Positions 37,246 through 51,293 of a stretch of DNA of 64,000 bases are shown here, one piece after another. Position 1 is the first letter of the stretch, and each line of letters opens with the position of its first letter. The position numbers were made by a program, and so were the translations under genes. The notes under the pieces are model-generated. The model was not told the DNA's origin. It searched no databases and was given only the letters and a program-made list of their open reading frames with translations. Source of the DNA: Lingula anatina (Eukaryota > Brachiopoda > Lingulata > Lingulida > Lingulidae); assembly GCF_001039355.2 (NCBI RefSeq), contig NW_019775733.1, positions 159,662 to 223,661 on the forward strand. Direction: 5' to 3'.

Positions 37246-38246
37246 ATGGCAACCCATGTTTTGATGAGGAGGGGGAAGCGGGCTGTCGCCGAATACATGA
37301 AGGCGGAATGTCTGCGACCGAGCGGACAGCAGCAATTAAACGAACTCTTAGAGCACCTGCTCGATCCATCAAAGACTTTGGATGATTTTGAGACTCTAGA
37401 TTGGTGCCGGTGGCTGATGGCAGGGGGGACAACTTTTGACGATTTCGCCAAAACAGGTGGAGCAATATGTCACTGCTGTACATCTGCTGTCTTCTCTGAT
37501 ACTATATTTTTACTGACAGCTGTGACCGTGTTGTTGTTCAGGATTTATAATAAGACTCGTCAAATTCACTTCAACTTTGTTAGGATAGGGTCATAGATAT
37601 GTGATTATAGATAATATGTCATAATATCACTTTTTCTGCTTGCATTTATAAACAACGTCATTTGTTACAAGAGAGTAAGAGTAAGAATGTTCTGTCTAGC
37701 AGTTTGTTATTTGTACAGGGAGCCAGATCTGCTATGTTGTACCTAATTATCTTATCTTATTGATTGAACACTGCATGTTTAATAACTTCACCATGTTCTG
37801 CAGGTTACTGCTGTGCCATAGCAACATAAATTTATACAATATTACTAGTACATGTAGGATACAGTATTAGTATAAAACTGAACTTAAGTTTCATCACATG
37901 CACCCAAAACTCTGGTAGTATCTATAATTGGACTATTAAAAGTGAATATGTTATTAGTTTGAAATATTGATTATCTGTGCTGGTTTTAAGTACAAATTGA
38001 AATAATCCTGATGTTATATTTTCAGTGAGACAGTACGACAATGCGACAACATGTGGTTTAGTGTGGACGTCAAATTTCGTTGCATATCGCTGTAGAACAT
38101 GCGGCATCAGCCCGTGCATGTCACTGTGTGCCGACTGCTTCCAGGCCGGGAACCACACGGGGCATGATTTCAACATGTTTCGTAGCCAGGCAGGAGGAGC
38201 TTGCGACTGCGGGGACATCAGTGTTATGCAAGCTGACGGGTAAGTG

Positions 38247-38288
<42 letters not shown>

Positions 38289-39418
38289 GTATGTCTACAA
38301 CTTTTCAGTCTACTTATTTAGACAAATGAACCACAGTCTTAATATAAAACAACTGCTGAAATTTATACCACTGCAAACAGACTCATAACTTAGAAAAGCC
38401 CAATTCTTTCTCTCATCCATTGACTATAGATTAATATGCAAATCTAGATCGGGAATATTGAAAGCAAAATTGAAAATCTATTTTGGGAGAAATTGTGTGA
38501 GGGTAGTAAATTGTTTGTTTCCTAGCTAGGATAGCATGGTTAAGCAAACTGATGCTCAGCTGTTCTCAATCCACTGTGTCATAGATCCCATTCCCATAGA
38601 TTTTAGATCGTTCTATCCCTGTGGGGAGTCTCACAAGATTACTGTCAACTTGGCCGGCTTAAGGGTGCTTTCCCAGAGATTTAGATCGATCTAAAGATTA
38701 AGATTTAGATCGACCTAACTCCCTTGGGGTTCACGCTAAATTGCAGTCAGCCGAGCGGGCACCATAGTTAATTTCCCCCTTAAAGATTTTAGTAGGCGGG
38801 ACAGACGCTTAAGCCGGCCAAGCTGACAGTAATCTAGTGAGACTCCCCACAGAGATAGATCGATCTAAAAATCTATGGAAATGGGGTGTTAGTGTCTGTC
38901 CCGCCTACTACAAGCTGTAAGAGGGTAATTTACTGTTGTGCGCGCTCGGCTGACTGCAATTTAGTATGAACCCCAGTGGATCGATCTAAATCTCTGGGAA
39001 TGCAGTCATAGTGGGTAGGGGTATTATCATTGGTCAGCTTTATGTGGGTAGATATGCTGTAGTAGATAACATTAGTCACTAGCTGGTCATGATGGTTAAT
39101 TTTATTTATTCATTCTAAATTGGAAATATAATCTTTATCTATATGTTGTATGTGAAGTTATCATGTGATTTATAAATATGGCATGTATTTAATCCTTGCA
39201 TATGTATAGTTAATAGATTAGAAACCCTGTCAATGTCACTGCACTATACATATTTAGTGCTCAGTAAACCTTTTAGTTACATTTATTACATCTGTTAAGA
39301 AGGTTATGTTTTGCCTATGTTGGCTTGTTAGTATTTTAAAAATAACAAAGCTCTAAAAGTTATGGACAGATTTTGATAACATTTCCAGGATAAATGAGAA
39401 ATGATTTATTAATGGGTT

Positions 39419-39454
<36 letters not shown>

Positions 39455-41616
39455 AACTTAACAGTCTTGAGCTGATTGTTTTTATAGTTATCTTTCGACT
39501 TGTTTTTGACAAATCTTATCATTTTTCTCAGAAAAAAGTGCATCTGTTATTGATATTAATTTCATAATTTCATAATATTTTGATTATCTTGCAATTTCCC
39601 AGCTATTTGACACAATACATGTATGTCTTAGAGTGAACCGTATCTTCTCTGTATATTGTAGATTCTGTAACCGTCATGGTCCAGGGAGAACAGACTCCAG
39701 TGTGGGGGCGCCACAGGAGCTGCTGGCCGTCGCTGAAGCCATGATGCCCAAACTATTAGTGAGACTTGTCCATCATCTCAGGAACAACTCACAACCAGGT
39801 ATAATATTATAGAGTCAGTATATATATACTAGTTATATGTATACATGAAAGTGTATTATAATATATATTATAAATAACCTTAAGTTAACCTGAGGACAGA
39901 GGGCCTATGCATAAAACACTTACCTGTCATTAATTTTTTTTTAATTAATCAAATATTTAGTTATTTATTTGTATTTATTTTCCCCTTATTTTGTCATTCA
40001 GAGATGCTAGACACCTACCTGCTGGCGATGCAGGATGCGGACATGTTCCTGAGCTTTCTCCACTCTCTCAGTGAGATGGGTGCTGCCATGAAACAAGTCC
40101 TGACAGGAGCCCTCACCAACCCACAGGTGTACAGGAACTTTACAGAGAGTGAGTAGAGATAAAAATAAGGAGGAATGGGGGGGGGGGGCAGGATAGAGGG
40201 GGTAGTGTTAGAAAGTAGCTTTCACCAACCCTCAAGTGTACAGAAACTTTACAGAGAGTGAGTAGAGATAATGGAGGAATTAAGGGAGGGCGGAAGCGCA
40301 GGATGGAGGGGGGGGCAGTGTAAGAAAGTAGCCCTCACCAACCCCCAGGTCTACAGAAACTTTACATAGAGTGAGTAGAGATCATGGATGGAATGACTTG
40401 GGAAGGTTGTAGAAGTCTGGGATAGTAATAAAAAGCAATTTATTCATACCCATTCAAGCTTGCATTTGTTGATACTCTGACACTTTGTGGGTTATTTATG
40501 GCAATGAATCCAATATCCAAGCAAATTTTTTCTCCTGTTTTGACCTCAGTATGTGTTCTTCAGTTCTTAATAAGTTATATTCAATTCTTCTAGCTGATGG
40601 TGAAAACAGTCGCTCCAGACTTAGTCTACTACACAATCAAGACAACTACCTGTCAGCTCTCCAGACACTGAGGTGCCCCAGTATACCAGAGAACTTTACT
40701 AGTAAGAGTGGGTTGATTCTTGGTCTTATATTGATAAAATTATTAAAAAATTTAAATTAAAATTAGCACTGAATGATGCAACTGAAAGCAGTCCTTGTCA
40801 ACAGATGATCTGGTGATGCCATTTAGTCTTATCTTCAGTTAAAGATAGGTCAGATTTGAAGTTCCTATTTGTTTTTGTTTATTAAAACTCTTTTTAAATA
40901 TTGATAAACTATTTTGCTGTCCTTTCAGATATTCCAGGACTAAAACAAGATTTAAAGCACACCACCCTCCTGGAGGAGCTTATGTTTTGGACAGTAAAGT
41001 TTGAATTCCCTCAGAAAATTGTCTTTTTGCTGCTTAGTTTACTTCCAGATGAATATTTCAAGGTAACTGGGAGGGAGGGGGTTTAAAGAAAAAAGAAATA
41101 AAAAAAAAGAAATAGAAATTAAATGTTAAATTAATACAACACTCAAGTTTTTCATCTTGATGTAAGTTCATTTCCTAGAGTAGACTTACGTTCACAAAAA
41201 GATTATACCTTGAGTATTTCATTATAATAAGCTATTTGTCCTGTCGTTTGAAGAAGAATATAGGATTTGCATTCATGAATCAGATAAAATAAACACTCAG
41301 TCTGTTAAAATGTCATTGACACTACTACAAGTTGATGTCTTGTATTTGTAGGTGTGTTTCATCAAGGCGTTTGTCCAGCACTACAGCCGTAGCTCTATAG
41401 CTCTGGTTAATTCAGTGGACAGGTCCACTATAGCTAACAAAGTGGTCCACATTAGTGTCCAGTTATTTAGTAATGAGAAGTACTCCAGAGATATGGTGCT
41501 GGAACATAACCTGTTACACATCATGGTGGTCAGTTTGAAACATATGATAGGGAACGTGCTCACGGGGAGTGACATGCAAGGTGAGATGTGCACAGATACA
41601 TGGAAGTGCACACACA

Positions 41617-41672
<56 letters not shown>

Positions 41673-44600
41673 GTCTGTGTACATGCACATATTGTCACAT
41701 ACACATTTACATGTATTTTTATCATCATCTTTGCTCACGTGAGAATAACATTTATTTATGTACTTAACAAGGTTTATTGGAATATGGAAAATTTTGTAAG
41801 TTGTTTACAGAAAGCACTAAGCTCAAATATTTTTCTGCACCTCATACATTGATCTGTGCAGTAGGAATATTTTCTCAAGATGACTTTTACCACACATATG
41901 CTTGATTTAGCGAAAAAGCTTAAAATACTGATAATTTGAAAATATTGTTTGATTGATTAATTAATTGATTGATTTCCTCAGGTGCAGAGACCAATATATT
42001 TATGTATTTATTTATTTATTTCCACAGATGCAGAGAACAACTTCCATGTTGTGGCAGACTGCGGACAGGAGATCATGAAGGACCACTGCTATTGGCCAAT
42101 TATTAGTGACCTCATCAATGTGTTGTCCCACCAGTCAATTGCACACATCTTCATGGACAACAAGTCACTGATAGAGCTGTGGATGGAGCTGATATCTCAC
42201 TTTCAAGGTGAGGGGGAAAGTTTTCTGACACTTCTGTACACACCCCTGCTGGTTACTTCTTATTAGGTGTTGGCTTTTCAAGTATTGCACCCAGTTTTGT
42301 TCTGAAATGGATGGCAGTAAATACACTTTGTTTAACATAAGTAAAATATTTGTAGGCTCTGTAAACAATGTTTGTAAAAAGATTAAGTTGAATAACTACA
42401 GTGGGCACAGCAGTTTTTAGACTTTTGGAAAAATCAGATGTCTCACTCTCCAGAACTCTTGTCTTGGAGAATCACAGATATTTTCTCCAAGAGTTCATTT
42501 TATCCCTAAAATAACAAAAGATCAATTTAAAACTCATTATAGTAAGTGATTATTATAATAATCATTGATTGAAACCTGATGGCAATTATTTATTGATCTA
42601 TTTGTGTTTTTACAGGAATGAATCTCAACCAGCGCGAGCTGACGCAGCACGTGGAGTACGAGCCAGGCACGTATTACGCTGCATTCTCTGCGGAGCTGGA
42701 AATCTGCGCTTCTCCCATGTGGTCCATGGTGGGCCACCTGAAGAATGAGGTCAGTTCACACAGAGACCCATTTAGACCGGATGAGGGGCCAACTTGTGTC
42801 ATCAGATAACAGTCTTATATATATATAATAATATTGTTTCTATTCTCTAAGCAGACTTTGATTACCATTTAATGAAAATGGTTTTGAAATTTTAATGGAT
42901 CTTGTTAAAAAACAAAATAAAACGAACCAGTTTTTTTGTGAAAATGTAATTTTTTATTCTATATAGGGTGATGCAACAGAAGTATTATTCTTGAAGTAGA
43001 AATTACATATTAAACAAGTTCTACATGACATTTAGATTCACCTTCTATGTTGATCACTTCAATAATGATTTTACTCCCAAATTGTTATTACATCTCCCCT
43101 ATTGTTTGGTGGAAGTTAGCTTATTTGTTTAAAGCTGTGTGTTAACTTCACACCAGAAGGTGCTGACAGTTTTATTTCATGAAAGATATCATTTATTGCT
43201 TTAACCTAATCCATCTGTTTTGTATTGGTGAATTCAGGCGTCCAGAAAACTGAGCAGAGATGTTTTGTCGGTCATCTTAGATGAAGTGGAAAGCTGGTTT
43301 GATGCCATCAATCTCAGAGGAGCTTTCAAGGTGAACTTAGTGTATGAATGATTGTGAAATGTGTCCCTTAACTTTACATATTAAGCTTTTATTTATTTAT
43401 TTATTTATTTATTTATCTTTAAACTGATGGCCTCAATACTAATATGCTGGTTCCTGTATTTGTGTACTTAATGAAATGTTTAATTTTTTACACACAAAGG
43501 GGTATCAAAAGAATAATTTTGATAATGAAATAATCATTCTTTATGTTCTAAATTGAGCTTATATCTGTTCAAATCCCCCTCAGAAACTAATTTTAAAGAA
43601 ATTGATTATTTAAACTGTCGTTATCATAGTGGATACTTTTGCCATGATGCAAGCAATTTGAAAACCACACAGTATTTCTCTTTGTCTAAACTCTTTATTG
43701 TGCACTTTTCTCTTCGTTTTCTCTCATTTTGTCTTCAGTTTATTCTTGAGTTCATTGATAAGTCTGTCTTAGATGACTCTGACACCTATATTTCAGGTGC
43801 CACAACTGTCCAGGTCTTTGCTTATTAGTTTCAAAGTATGTAGATCTTTGGTTAACGTGGCATGGATTGGGCCCTTCTTGTTTGACCTAGATATCTGTGC
43901 TTCTATGTCGTCTGCCTTGATGCCTGTCTCACATGTCTCAAATGACTCAGTTCTTAATAAAAATGGACTTTTATTGTTGTCTTATTGTATGACATTCTTG
44001 CTCCAGCTCTTATTTTCTTTCCGTTTTCTTTTTTCTTACCCCTCAAAAGTCTGTAGCATTTGCACATGTTTCTTTACCACATGCTGTATGATTCTTAAGT
44101 GGAAATTATTGTCATTATGTGCTTTGTACCTTATGTCTTATACCGTTATTCTTATAATCCTAGTAAGAAATTTTTTCTAAGTCAAAAAATCATTAGTCCA
44201 AGAATCAAAATTAATAATATGAAAGACTAGAGTGCGCTCTAGAGTTAAAGTTTCTTCTGTTTTGTGCTTTATGGATCTAAATAGTTTGAAATTTAAAAAA
44301 ATGTTCTTTAAAAATCTTTTTCAAATAAAGGACGTACTACCAGACAAATGTGAGGTGGATTTATGTGCATTAGATGTAAAAAGTAGTATTTTGTCAAGTT
44401 TTTTCTAGCATGATTTGAAACTCTGAACAAACAAACTGATCAGAGTTTGGATATTTGAGTGCTTGAACACAAATTGAAAATTGCATGCATAGACTTCTTT
44501 CATTTGCTTCTTAATATATTGATTTGTTTTGTTTTCCCTCGATTTAGCATTTTCATTTTGTGCTTATGATTAGTGGAATGTTGGGAGCACAGTAGAGTAA

Positions 44601-47260
44601 AAGAAAGTATTGACAAGTTTGAAATGAAAGAGAAATATTGTGTGTTTACACTCCCATTTGGTCTCTTTCTTCTAGAAAAAATATAAATTGTTTAATAAAA
44701 TGTGCTAGTAAGTAGAGAATGCAGCTAAGTATAAGAATGAGCTAGAAACATTCTGGAAAAATAGTTAAGACAAAAATAATAATAAACAAATTAGTACAAG
44801 GTAACCGGTACTGTTTTGAAAATGAAAAAAATTCAAAATGAATGAAAACATAAACTTTATGGACTTATGTCTTGCGTCAGAATACCATATATTTGTAATG
44901 CATGCATAGATAAGTTAAATGGCAATGTATATGTCTTATTTAGGCTAAGATTGGAATATTAAGGGGTCTGGTATCTTGTATAAGGAAGAACATTTCACTT
45001 TTAAAGTAGTAATGGCTCTATTTCAAGATAGTAAAACCATTGTACATTTCAATATTGATTAGAAATATGATAATTGCTGATAATATGATAATTATCATGT
45101 AAGAGGAGTAATTAAAACAACAAATAAATTGTATTATGAAATGCATCTTTCATCTCTCATCCTGTCAGCAAAACCTGTCACGGTTCATCAAACAAAAATT
45201 TTTTTCCAACGTTTTTGTATCTCATCTTCCAGCCTAACCCAATGCAGGTGTCCTTCCACATTCCTCTCCATCGCTACCTGGCCATTTTCCTCAGTAACGC
45301 GGTGCGCGTGCAGGGCCTGCAGCTGAAGGAGCTGCTGCCAAAAGAAGAGTCCCTGAAACTGATCATGATGCACCCGCTGCAACTTCAGGTGAGAAAATGT
45401 GGGCATATATAGAAAAGTGTATGTGAATACACTGTACATGTAATTAAAAAGAATGGATTTATCACTTACTATTTGATTGAACAAGAAATATTATTGAGTG
45501 TCAAGTGTCAAAAAATATGGAGTGTGTAGATGAAGATCTCTCCAAGGGACAAAACTAAATAATGCACCCCCATCGAACTTTTCAGTCTCGATTTCTAAAG
45601 CTGTTACTATTTGTAATCTGTTCATTTGTCATTCTTCTATTTCGATCTTTAAAATGAATAATTATGCGGTAGAAGCATGTCTTAACACTTGTGAATTCTG
45701 GTATTTCTCAATGTTATCTCCCAGGTGGCATGTTGTGAGATATTCTGTGGACTGTGGGTGAGGAATGGCCTTCAGATCAAAGGTCAAGCTATGACCTACA
45801 TCCAGTGTCACTTCTGTAACTCACTGGTTGATGCTGACATGTACCTACTGCAGGTAACGTTAATTTCTGATACAATACAGTACAATACTAGTGCAATACA
45901 ATACAATTCAATACAATAAATAGTACAACATACAGTACAATAAATTATAAAACTGAGATGTAAAGCACTTGTGACTTGAAAATGCTTTTTTTTTTTTACT
46001 TTGATGACTTTGAAAGGAAACAATGTCTTTTATGTGAGTAAAAAAGTGCATAATGATAATGTAGATCACAGCTTGCATTAATTAAAGAACAAAAAATATG
46101 TCTGGAAAGATCTTTTGTATCAATTTCAACATTTTCAGATGTTTTACCTTGCTTTTCCATCTTCACAATTTTTACTGTGTCATTTAAAAGCATTATGATG
46201 ATTTATGGCACTTAAGAAGTATAATCATATCAGATAGTTAAGAAATATAAATAAATTAAATGCATATATTAGATACTTCCAAGAATTATGGTATTTTTCC
46301 CTTGCAGGTGTGTGCATGTGGCCTTGACCCGACCTACTTTCTGCACACCGTGATAGAGAGGTGAGTATACACTTAGACCAACAATAAAGAAGTATTTAAT
46401 TGTCACCTTTCAGCTATATGTTTATAAGATTTTGATTTGAATCTTATTTTGAAAAACAATGTATGATAAAAAAATAAATATTCTCTTTTCAAAAAGCAGG
46501 TTTGAAGTTTTATTATTATTATTATTATTATTTTCTTTAAGGTTTCACATTCAGGATTGGCTGACTTTATCACCAATTCACCACAACCCGTATCTGGAGG
46601 CTGAGAAAGAACCAGCCATGGTGGAAGGCATGTTGAGTTTCCTTACAACATTGCTGACTACCAGGTTACATACAGGTCAGTTGAAGAACAGTTGTAGTTT
46701 CTAGTTCATTATGGATATGGATGCATCTTGCAACTGAAGTAGAACTCGGCTATGATGAAAGGAATATACAATTTTTGAAGATCAGTAGAGAAATTACTTC
46801 AAATGAAATAACTGGAGAACATACACTTTTAGGCTTTTTTTAAAGCTTCTAATTTAAGTTTTTTAAACTGATTAAGTTTAATGTATGTTATTTGTTTTAT
46901 GTAATGCTCCACTTTTTTCCTCTCTGTTCACAATTGCCAAAATAAATTGATAATAGGAAGATGAATTAAACAAAATTGTAGTTTACACAATTTGCATTTT
47001 GACGTGGCTGACTAAAGCTATAAAGTCCCTTGTACATGCAATGCATAATATAGAAATAAAATATTATGACGTTAACTGCTGTTGTTCATCGTGTCAGGCA
47101 TGGATGACAAAGAGACGACCCGTAAGGAGATGGTGGCTCTGCTGTGTGTGGCAGACAGGACACACAGCCAGCTTATGGACCTGATGCCTGAGAAATGTGG
47201 ACTCACTGGGCAGACCAAGGACTTTGAAGCCACTCTTAAAGAGGTATATATAAAACCTAC

Positions 47261-47349
<89 letters not shown>

Positions 47350-50300
47350 ACACACACACACACACACACAGAGCAATACTACACGTGCTTGTAGTATTTA
47401 CCTGAAGGATATTGGAATATCTGCATACACCAATTTAACAAAGTAGAGGAGAAAAACTTAAAACTTATATGAGAAAATACTGAATGGCTTTGTTTCTATT
47501 CCTATCCAAGGTTGCAGATTATAAAGCCCCCACATTTGAGGCTGGAGGAGAGCTGCAGCAGGGGATGTATGTGCCAAAAGGTGAGTCTTTGTTTTAGATT
47601 ACCCCATGGGGATGAATCTTTGTTTTCGTTAGAACCAAATAGTCTATCTGCTGCTCAGTTGTCTTGTTTATGCCATTTAAAGAGTTATGTTTTGAAAATT
47701 ATAAATAAGGATTATTTATGGTCTGAGTATTTTTTTTATAGCATTTGACTTCATGTAAAGATGAAGAGCTTATGTTACTTCTTCAAACTATCGACAGAAG
47801 ATGTGCTGATTTATATCATATGGCAGCAGGGTGAATCTGTTTAGAAAGAAAACCTCAGGAAGATATTAATTATTAAGTATTTTAGTATTGCTGATAAATT
47901 ACCTTTTGTTTGTAACGCTTCATTTTCAGACTTTATCTGGGAGGAAGAGTTTGACCCTGTGTTTGTAAGCCTGAGAGCAGTTCAGAGGAAAGATCTGCAG
48001 GCGGCCATGGACAGATACACCAAGTAGTGAGTTCAACTTTTTACTGAAGTTTGTGTTTTTAAGTTTTCAGTGTTTTAGTGACATGGATCTAATCAAAAAC
48101 CACTATGTGGACTCTGTTTCAAGGTCTGTTTAGTAAAGCATGTTAAAAATAGATTATTGCAAAGGTTAAAACAATTCTGCCAGTAAAGTTATTGAAAACG
48201 ACTTTACTGTTTCATTGCCAAATATACTAGTCGTTAACTGCTGACTAGTGGCTTATGTTGCAGAGTATGCTCTGAGATAAGGAAAAAAAGCTAATTCATT
48301 TATTATTTATTGTATTTATTTTCCCCTCTTCCAGTATACAACAAGTTGGCAAGTACAGTGAGAAGCAGTCCCCGTGGCCTCCATTCCGACCCCTGGGGCA
48401 AGTGACAGAGCAGTACCAGGGCCTGAGACGTCTGCTACACTGCAAGACTTTCCATGGAATGATTTTCTCTGTACTCTACAAGGTCAGTTTTACGGCTTTT
48501 AATTAATAAGAACAAATGACCAGGTGTTACAATGTAGATGGTATCATGAATAATCTTAAAGATGCATACAGTCAATTTTTTGTCACAAAAACCAACCGAA
48601 TGCCAGCATATAGCTTCAAGTAGTATAACTAAGAGAATTACCAAAAGGCATTGTTTAATTTTACCCAAAAATGATGTCTGAATGGATTTTTCTGCCAGCA
48701 TTCTATGCTGTTTGTCAATGGGGCAAAAAAGTAGGTCATGCAAGTAGGTTAAATTTCCTACCAAATCTTTAAAGAAAGGAGCAGTCTAAAGCTCTTTTAT
48801 GGCTGATCGAGTGATCTATTCAATTTATCCCTTGGCATGTCGGATTTATTTAAGTCGTATAAGAAACTAGTAGAAATGGTTTACATGTGTTACTGGGAAT
48901 CCATGCTCCACCGATGCTTGGTTTGTATGTACCTTTAAATTTTTGGTGACAAATTACAGTATAATACAATGAAACCGTTTTGATGCCAGATGTTAATAAG
49001 TGCCAGCTTTATCTCTGTATGGCTCATTTGTACACATTTAATTCATGAAAGTTTCAGTTCATTAAATACAGTATAAGCCATCACCTAAACATTTGTCTCA
49101 TAATAAACATATTTGTTATAATCTATATTATTAATTGTGATATTTATAAAGATTTCTATATCTCTCCAGGCAGTGTATGAGCCCCAGATGTCTGAGACAA
49201 TCATCTACCTGTGTGTTTACCTGCTGGAAATGGCTGTCACCACACCTGCTACAGGTGTAACTGACAGGGTGGGTAGAAATTAGTTAACAGTACAGTGGTT
49301 AGAATTTAGTTAACAGTACAGGATAGATAGAAATTAGTTAACAGTACAGGGTGGTTAGAATTTAGTTAACAGTACAGGATAGATAGAAATTAGTTAACAG
49401 TACAGGGTGGTTAGAATTTAGTTAACAGTACAGGATAGGAAGAAATTAGTTAACAGTACAGGATAGGAAGAAATTAGTTAACAGTACAGGATAGATAGAA
49501 ATTAGTTAACAGTACAGGGTGGGTAGAAATTAGTTAATAGTACAGGATGGGTAGAAATTAGTTAACAGTACAGGATAGGTAGAAATTAGTTAACAGTACA
49601 GGATAGGAAGAAATTAGTTAATAGTACAGGGTGGTTAGAAATTAGTTAACAGTAAAGTACAATAGATGTAACTTGATTAAGTATGGAGCACTTAAAGAAC
49701 TCTTTGTGAAGTTCACTTTTCAAATAAAAATGTTTGTAAAACCATTTCATGGACAGATAATGATTATTTTGTTCACTTTTCTAGGAAATAGTGGTGCCAA
49801 AGCAAGTCCATGACAAGTTATTTAAGGAGTGGTTTCCTAGCAACAACATACAACAGAACTTGAGACATAAGATTCAACAGGTGCTTGTCTCCAGGGAAAC
49901 CACCCACTCCCAGCCAGTTATCATAGACCTGGACACAGAGAGTTTATCTGAGATGTTTGAGCTGGCCCCCAGTGCTGTAGCCTGTAAGTATATGGGTTAT
50001 TTTTTTTTTAACTAAGAATTTCAGTCAGATATTTCAATATTTGCCCAGAAATGTAAATTTATACCCTGTAAGAGATAGAATTCTCACATTGCTTCAGCTC
50101 TTTTGCCATGAAATTAGTCGAAATAGTGAATAATATTTTAGTCACATGACCTGGTCCAAATTATATGTGCAGTGGATATTTGTTAAGAAGAACTTTATTT
50201 TATCCACTTTCTTTCAAATATACAGAGTTCATTGCCTGACTAAGCCTTTGTTTTCTAACCTGGAACAATTCTTCTGTTCTCAGCCACCCAAGGTATCATC

Positions 50301-51245
50301 ACATCTGGTTTACATGCTTCTGCTTTGACTGGAGCTGCCAGTGTTCAACAAGGTCAAGGTCAGCATCAAGGTCAAGGTTATAGTACGGGTCAGAACGAAG
50401 GTCAAGGGGCATCTCCGTCTCATCATAAAGTAACAGGTCAATCTGATGGGTCGTCAGGAGGAACGAGACCCAAGTATCAGAGCAGAGGGGTGGCGACAGA
50501 CTTCAGCTCAGGAAGACATTCTGTGATTGACGTTAACGAGAGTTTAATATCTCTTCTGATTAAATTGCACAACAAGCTGTCAGGAAAACCAGGATCCTAC
50601 GTTCCCGAGATTCTGCGTAGTACAACAATGGCGTCAGTGACAAGTGACCAGCCTAGTTCAGAGTCCCGTATCGGCAATGGGCCGCATTTCATTGGTCAGC
50701 TGCTGGACAGAATTGCTAGAATTAATATGGACAATGCTCGTATTGTTGAGGAGGTGTACAGACTGCTGCAGCCGCAGAAGACGAAAGACACCAGCGCAGG
50801 GCCGAGTGCAGCACAGGGGGCGGTGGATAAAGAAGAGAAGTAAATAGAGGGCGTGGTTTATCTATTATTTGATTGGTTTGTTGGCTCTTTGGTTGATTGG
50901 TTTGTTGGTTGGTTATTTTAGTGATTCATTCATTAGGTGAATTGTTGGAAAAAACATACTATTTAAAAATTATGTCTGCTCTCCTGAATGTTTCATATTT
51001 TATAGGTTTTTGAAAATTGTCATTTTATAATAACTGTCTTAGAAAATACTGTATATTTAAAAAAAAGTTGATATAACACTATAAGGAATCATAATTTTCA
51101 ATGTGTTATGTTAGGAGGAGGAAAGCACGGGAACGGCAAGCCAAACTGATGGCTGACTTTGCGTCCAAACAGAGAGCATTCATGGAACAGGCCATGGAAC
51201 TCAATGGTAGGTGATGAAACTAGGAAGTGATATGTGTGTGTGCCT

Positions 51246-51293
<48 letters not shown>

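Noticed and set aside
37139-37483. Minus-strand frames of 102-114 aa opposite UBR3 exon 1
   Set aside because: They overlap a clear UBR3 coding exon and have no recognisable domain, so they are shadows.
43773-44180. 135-aa hydrophobic plus-strand frame in UBR3 intron 10
   Set aside because: AT-rich intronic sequence; composition alone explains the hydrophobic residues, and UBR3 exons 10 and 11 join in phase without it.
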